Source: Parasutterella excrementihominis YIT 11859 (GTDB taxonomy: Bacteria > Pseudomonadota > Gammaproteobacteria > Burkholderiales > Burkholderiaceae_F). Taken from it: DNA of 64,000 nt. The notes under the pieces are model-generated. The model did no database searches. It was not told the origin of the DNA and worked only from the letters and a program-made list of their open reading frames with translations. Below, piece by piece: positions 59,857 to 64,000 of the stretch; the first letter of the stretch is position 1, and each line of letters begins with the position of its first letter. Both the position numbers and the translations under genes were made by a program. Location of the stretch: assembly GCF_000205025.1 (NCBI RefSeq), contig NZ_GL883727.1, positions 30,910 to 94,909 of the forward strand, in the 5' to 3' direction.

Positions 59857-60957
59857 ATGCGTTCTGATAATCCCGGCTTTGTTCCGGATTCTCCTTTCTC
59901 AAAGCAGCTTCCCGAAGAATGGCTTAACTTTTTCAAAACTTTCCCCAAGCTCGAATTGCATTGCCATTTATTAGGTACTACCAGTAAGGAAACTTTTGAA
60001 GAGCTTGTCGCTGAATCCGGGGCGGATGTCAGCCAAGAAGAGATCAACAATTTCTATACGAGAGGTGATAAGCCGGTCGGTGTTTTAAGAATTTTCAGGT
60101 GCTTGGAGAGGAAAGTCCTTTCCAAGCCCTCTTTTTTAACTCGAATTACGCTGAAACATATCCAAAGAGTAGCGAGTCAGGGTGTTAAATATATTGAGTT
60201 CTACTGGAACTGGACGGGCTTAAAACATTTCATGACCTATGATGAAGCCCGCCAAGCTATTAACGAAGGTATCAGACAAGGCATGCAGCGTTATGGTGTC
60301 ACGGCTCGTTCTATTCCTTCCATCGACCGCGAGGACACTCCGGAAGCGGCCGTTGAACTCGTTGAAGAAATGACTAAACATCCTGATGATTACACGATCG
60401 GACTCGGAATCGATTATCGAGAAACCAATCACGAACCGGAAAACTTCTGGAAAGCTTTCAAGATGGCCAAAGAGGCAGGTTTCAAAATCACCATTCATGC
60501 CGGAGAATTCGGTGAGCATTGGAGAAACGTTGAGACCGCCATGAAACTTCTTGGAGCCGATCGAATTGACCACGGCTACACGATTATCGACAATCCGGAG
60601 CTCATCAAGGAAGCAAAAGCTTCCGACATGCACTTTGCCGTCGTCCCGACAAATTCTTACTACTTAAGAACATTGTCGGATGAAGAGTGGGCGATCAAGC
60701 ATCCGGTTCGCAAAATGGTTGAACTGGGACTCAAAGTGTTTCCCAATAGTGATGACCCGACGATGCATCATATTTCTATTTCAGAGTCATGGCTTCTGAT
60801 GCATAATTGGCTGGATTTCACGTTACCGCAGCTGCGCAAAATGCTTGAAAACAGCATTGAAGCAGCGTGGGTAACAGACGAACAAAAAGCCATTTGGAAA
60901 AAAGAATGGCTTAAAGAATTTGATCGCCTATCCGTTGATCTGCCGCCGGTGAATTAA
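59857..60957 (+). CDS. Adenosine-deaminase-like metallohydrolase with a changed substrate motif
   Basis: 366 residues, amidohydrolase superfamily. Zinc ligands are kept: ELHCHLLGT near 31, IHAGEFGEH near 209 (His and catalytic Glu), DRIDHGYTI near 230 and NSDDPTMH near 295 (Asp-Asp). The usual HxHLDG has Leu in place of the Asp that contacts the ribose 5' end in ADA, and DRIGHG has Asp for Gly. It probably deaminates a purine compound, but not necessarily adenosine. GAGGGG lies 4 bp before the ATG. It is a single-gene unit. Confidence 0.82.
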   Translation: MRSDNPGFVPDSPFSKQLPEEWLNFFKTFPKLELHCHLLGTTSKETFEELVAESGADVSQEEINNFYTRGDKPVGVLRIFRCLERKVLSKPSFLTRITLKHIQRVASQGVKYIEFYWNWTGLKHFMTYDEARQAINEGIRQGMQRYGVTARSIPSIDREDTPEAAVELVEEMTKHPDDYTIGLGIDYRETNHEPENFWKAFKMAKEAGFKITIHAGEFGEHWRNVETAMKLLGADRIDHGYTIIDNPELIKEAKASDMHFAVVPTNSYYLRTLSDEEWAIKHPVRKMVELGLKVFPNSDDPTMHHISISESWLLMHNWLDFTLPQLRKMLENSIEAAWVTDEQKAIWKKEWLKEFDRLSVDLPPVN

Positions 60958-60974
60958 AAAGTATTTTTCTGACC

Positions 60975-61000
60975 ACCCGAGCCGAACTTGTGGCTCGGGT
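60975..61000. terminator. Terminator shared by the deaminase and autotransporter genes
   Basis: ACCCGAGCC / GGCTCGGGT with an 8-nt loop, followed by TTTCTTTTT on the plus strand. On the minus strand it lies 8 bp after the autotransporter stop. Confidence 0.88.
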
Positions 61001-61007
61001 TTTCTTT

Positions 61008-63596
61008 TTAGAAAGTGTACTTGATGCCTGCCTTACAGGAAAAATCCACATTCAGGCGATTGCCATGTTCTCCGCCGATCTGAGCAAACGCTTTCCATTG
61101 GTTCCCGAAAGCATACTCTCCTCCAACCCCGAAATAAAACCGAGTGCCTAACGAGCGGGTTTTAAAATCAAATTCGTTCATACGAATCTTAGTTTTGCCT
61201 AGGAAATCATGGTTGACTCCGGCTTTGACAAATAAGCTGCCTGTCCTCTGACCGTCAGGGCTGTTAAAGGCACGACCTGCCGCCAACCCGACCCTCATAT
61301 TCAGACTGTCGGAGGAATTAACCTTAACTTTCATACCATGCGAAAAAGAAAAGTCTTCTCCAAGCAATCTATAGTAGGAGAGTTGCGCCTGAGGCTCGAT
61401 AAACCACACCGAACCATTTGCATTCTCCAAAAAATTGAATCGAATTCCGCCTTCAGAAGAGATGCCAAATCCAAAGTTATGATAGGCAGCGTGCGCAGTG
61501 GTTCCTTCCATTAAGTTGGCTCGCATTTTCTGCTTGTGGCGATTAAAGGTCAGCACTGTATCAACGTAGGCATCCTCCTTAAACCACGTCAGATAGGCCT
61601 TACCGCCAAAAGAATGAATGTCTGTCTTCCCCGCGTCTCCCTCGACCCTAATGTTCCCGTCAGTCATGCCAAGTTGGGCGCCGATAATCCAATTCTGATC
61701 GATTTTTTTATCGGTACCAAAAGAAACGGTCGAATATCTCAGTCTGCTGCCAACGGATGAATAGGAAGCAAAACGTCCCTTCTCGTATCTGCCTAAAACA
61801 TAAGCTCCGTCAGATGCGCCTCTTCTTAACTCACCCGTTCTTTCCTGAAGGTCTGCCAGCGAACTGAGGTATTGAACGACAGCGGCACCCGAACCAACAA
61901 CAGAAAGCACGGTTTTACCCGAACGAGACAAGCCGACTTCAGGTACTTCGGGAGCGGGCGCCGGAATCGAAGGAGTTTCACCCGGATCGAGCGGAGGTAC
62001 AGTCGAATCATTCGGAGGAAAGACAGGAAAAATGGGTTTTTCTTCTTTTTCGGAAGTAATTAACCAAACTCTTTGATCTTCATACTCAACCGGCTGGATA
62101 TCCAGCTTATATTGAAAGGGTCCGGCTTCTACCAAGCCGCCATTGCCCAAAACAAATTCGGACCTGTTAGCACTGGGCAGAGCGTCATCAAAACTAAAAA
62201 CATGATGGACTAACTTCGTCTCCGTAAGGCTCGCACCGCTGGTTCCTAGATAAACAGAGTGAACGCCCTCTGCGTCTCCACTCTGACGGATACTTCCAGC
62301 CCTTCCTCCCGGAAGATAGAACGCCGCCCCCGTTCCCTTGAGGCTCTGAATTTCCAGAGGACGAAGGCCTTTGTCGCTTCCAACTTCTATAACCGCACCT
62401 TCCGATACGGTCAGCTCTGTGACGTTGGAATGCATCGCGTTTTGCCAAATGCTGCCGGCGCCCAAAGAAATATATGAACCTCCCTTTCCCTCTTGAAAAT
62501 CCGTAAAGACAGCACCGTTTAAGACACTTCTCTCGCCTAAAGTAATATCCAGCCTCGCACCATTAATAACCGAGACTGCATCAGCAAATTTTAGGCTTCC
62601 TTCGGGGAGAACAGTAAAAGACGCAGACCCGCCAGTCTGTTGAAAATTCAATTTTTTTAAGGCGATATTCCGGCTTTCAATTTCAACTTTTCCGCTTCCG
62701 TCTATCAGCAAAGCCTTATCAAAAATCATTGAATCGGATGACTTTGCTTTGAGTGTACTTTGAGCGCGGACTGTTATTTCTCCGCCGAATAGAACGTCTC
62801 TTGTTTTTAATTCTTTCCTCTCATCAAGACCGATATGAACGTAAGTTTCGTAACCTTCGTCCAAGTTAGAAACAAGAATATCGCGATTGATCATTACGGT
62901 TGGAGCATCAATGATCAGAGCGCCATCAAAGATCCATAAAGGAAAAAGACCTGAGTGTTTCTCCTTTTCAGTCAAAATCTGAACACTTTCTGAAGCTTTC
63001 AGCTCAGCTTTGCTTCCAGCGCCCATCCACCCGATTGAGCCGTAGAGGATGATTTCTTTGGCCTCCAGAAAGGCGGAAGCCCCCTCTCCCAACGTAATTG
63101 AGTACGGATCTTTGTGGCCATCCAGAACCCCGGGCTGCGGTTTATTGAGGATAATCTTCTCTCCCGCCGAAATATGGACGCTGTCTTGATATCCAACCTG
63201 GACTGCTGAACCAAAACCTTTTACTGAAACAGACTCAGGTGTGAGAACAAAACTGCCCTTGTCCGCTTTGAAAATTAAATTTTTACCGTGAGTTGCGACA
63301 GAATTGCCGAGGATGTTGCCTTCGGTCCAAACATTCCAAGTTATTTCAGTTTCTTGGGAAAAGAACACGTAGTCTCCTTTGCCAACAAAATCCTCAAGTT
63401 CTTTTCTCAATACATGCTCTATCGGGGCAGAATGAATCCGCTTATGATTAGGAACATACTCCTTAAATAAATATTCGTTTGCATCGGTTGATGCAAAGCT
63501 TGAACCAAAAACTTGGGACGGAGAAAAAGCCGTGAATAATGAAAGAAGTACGGCGTTTGCGGTTTGCGCTTTTATTATCTTTCTTGGGTGCTTCAT
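61008..63596 (-). CDS. Autotransporter with a type Va beta-barrel
   Basis: 862 residues, signal peptide ending near residue 31 (SQVFGSS). The passenger (about 32-515) is rich in short beta-strands with Gly, Ser and Thr, as in beta-helix passengers, but has no repeats strong enough to name. A proline-rich linker follows (PVFPPNDSTVPPLDPGE near 520-550), then an alpha-helical lead-in and a 12-strand barrel of about 280 residues, ending in the outer-membrane signal IKYTF. AAGGATC precedes the ATG. The passenger role (adhesin or other) is not evident. Confidence 0.9.
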   Translation of the reverse strand: MKHPRKIIKAQTANAVLLSLFTAFSPSQVFGSSFASTDANEYLFKEYVPNHKRIHSAPIEHVLRKELEDFVGKGDYVFFSQETEITWNVWTEGNILGNSVATHGKNLIFKADKGSFVLTPESVSVKGFGSAVQVGYQDSVHISAGEKIILNKPQPGVLDGHKDPYSITLGEGASAFLEAKEIILYGSIGWMGAGSKAELKASESVQILTEKEKHSGLFPLWIFDGALIIDAPTVMINRDILVSNLDEGYETYVHIGLDERKELKTRDVLFGGEITVRAQSTLKAKSSDSMIFDKALLIDGSGKVEIESRNIALKKLNFQQTGGSASFTVLPEGSLKFADAVSVINGARLDITLGERSVLNGAVFTDFQEGKGGSYISLGAGSIWQNAMHSNVTELTVSEGAVIEVGSDKGLRPLEIQSLKGTGAAFYLPGGRAGSIRQSGDAEGVHSVYLGTSGASLTETKLVHHVFSFDDALPSANRSEFVLGNGGLVEAGPFQYKLDIQPVEYEDQRVWLITSEKEEKPIFPVFPPNDSTVPPLDPGETPSIPAPAPEVPEVGLSRSGKTVLSVVGSGAAVVQYLSSLADLQERTGELRRGASDGAYVLGRYEKGRFASYSSVGSRLRYSTVSFGTDKKIDQNWIIGAQLGMTDGNIRVEGDAGKTDIHSFGGKAYLTWFKEDAYVDTVLTFNRHKQKMRANLMEGTTAHAAYHNFGFGISSEGGIRFNFLENANGSVWFIEPQAQLSYYRLLGEDFSFSHGMKVKVNSSDSLNMRVGLAAGRAFNSPDGQRTGSLFVKAGVNHDFLGKTKIRMNEFDFKTRSLGTRFYFGVGGEYAFGNQWKAFAQIGGEHGNRLNVDFSCKAGIKYTF

Positions 63597-64000
63597 GAGA
63601 TCCTTTTTCGTTATTTCTTACATTCTTTAGTTCTCACCACAGACAAAAGGTGAGCCGAAAGAAGCATTCAAGAGCGGCGAATTATAGGGGTGTCTTTAAG
63701 ACGAAAAAGCGCGGAAAAATGAAGCAAGCTAAACTTATATCAGTTTTGTACGTACAATTTTTTAACTATCTTCTTGAATAAAAGTCAACAAAAATGACAA
63801 ATAAGACAGATTGTGAAAAATGTTTTTCTTTGTAAGCCTTCTATAGATAAGTCAATTTTTGGATTTCTAACCTAGAGGAATCTATTTTTTAATATTATCT
63901 ATTTGATTTTAAATGTTTTTAATGGAACTGAAAAATTGCGAAACTAGAGCACTAGAAGTTTAACAATCAAAAAAATCCTTTTATTTCAGTGGAGTAAAAG
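63597..64000. other. Intergenic region upstream of the autotransporter
   Basis: About 400 bp, AT-rich on the right. No gene is seen before the window edge. Confidence 0.4.

Noticed and set aside
1..64000. CRISPR arrays, insertion sequences and rRNA genes
   Set aside because: No regularly spaced repeats, transposase frames or rRNA sequence were found on either strand.

Overview
The window reads as chromosome of a gut-type betaproteobacterium of the order Burkholderiales. My best guess is the family Sutterellaceae (Parasutterella/Sutterella-like). That rests on the gene families: a DUF2782 gene in front of an APH-type thrB, a BPSS1780-type membrane protein, a short H-NS protein with the GRGRxPxW motif, and an asaccharolytic anaerobic gene set. 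The set includes a Tat-exported flavoprotein reductase with a separate c-type cytochrome, two DcuC-type carriers, a DASS exchanger, a formate/nitrite channel, serine dehydratase and three M20 amidohydrolases. The assignment is from family knowledge only; no database was searched.

Layout. 1-7.2 kb: the end of an SfrAB/formate-dehydrogenase-like oxidoreductase operon, a patatin, a formate/nitrite channel, then DUF2782-thrB-BPSS1780 and a META-domain protein. 7.2-15.2 kb: polA (its proofreading residues appear lost), an H-NS protein, an M20 amidohydrolase, a Fic-like protein with a broken Fic motif, and panD. 15.9-18.2 kb: uvrD. 18.4-23.5 kb: an AT-rich, co-directional five-gene accessory operon lying between uvrD and leuS. 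24-32 kb: housekeeping genes leuS-lptE-holA-proA, an rRNA methyltransferase, a second M20 enzyme and a GntR regulator. 32.8-39.7 kb: small membrane protein, GNAT, ppiD, two identical tRNA-Asp genes, a lone trpB behind a complete trp attenuator, and a DASS exchanger. 39.8-50 kb: a lipoprotein, a DUF945 protein, the flavoprotein/cytochrome pair, an M20 enzyme with tusA, an orphan attenuator-like leader, and two tandem NSS transporters. 50-64 kb: rmuC, two DcuC carriers, a Bcr/CflA efflux pump, sdaA, yihY, ybaK, an adenosine-deaminase-like enzyme and an autotransporter.

The best candidate for an undescribed system is the 18.4-23.5 kb operon. In order of transcription it encodes: a Cys-rich protein with an acidic middle; a protein that matches the FtsK/SpoIIIE motor domain along its whole length but has lost Walker A and Walker B; two tandem paralogues of a family I do not recognise; and a single-HKD phospholipase-D-type nuclease with a C-terminal domain resembling helix-hairpin-helix folds. 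The nuclease frame is broken by one base in a T7 tract exactly between its two catalytic half-motifs. The make-up resembles a defence system, but that is inference.

Two leader RNAs also stand out. One is a textbook Trp attenuator with five Trp codons in front of a solitary trpB, which suggests indole salvage. The other is a Val/Ile-type leader with a strong terminator that has no branched-chain amino acid gene behind it.
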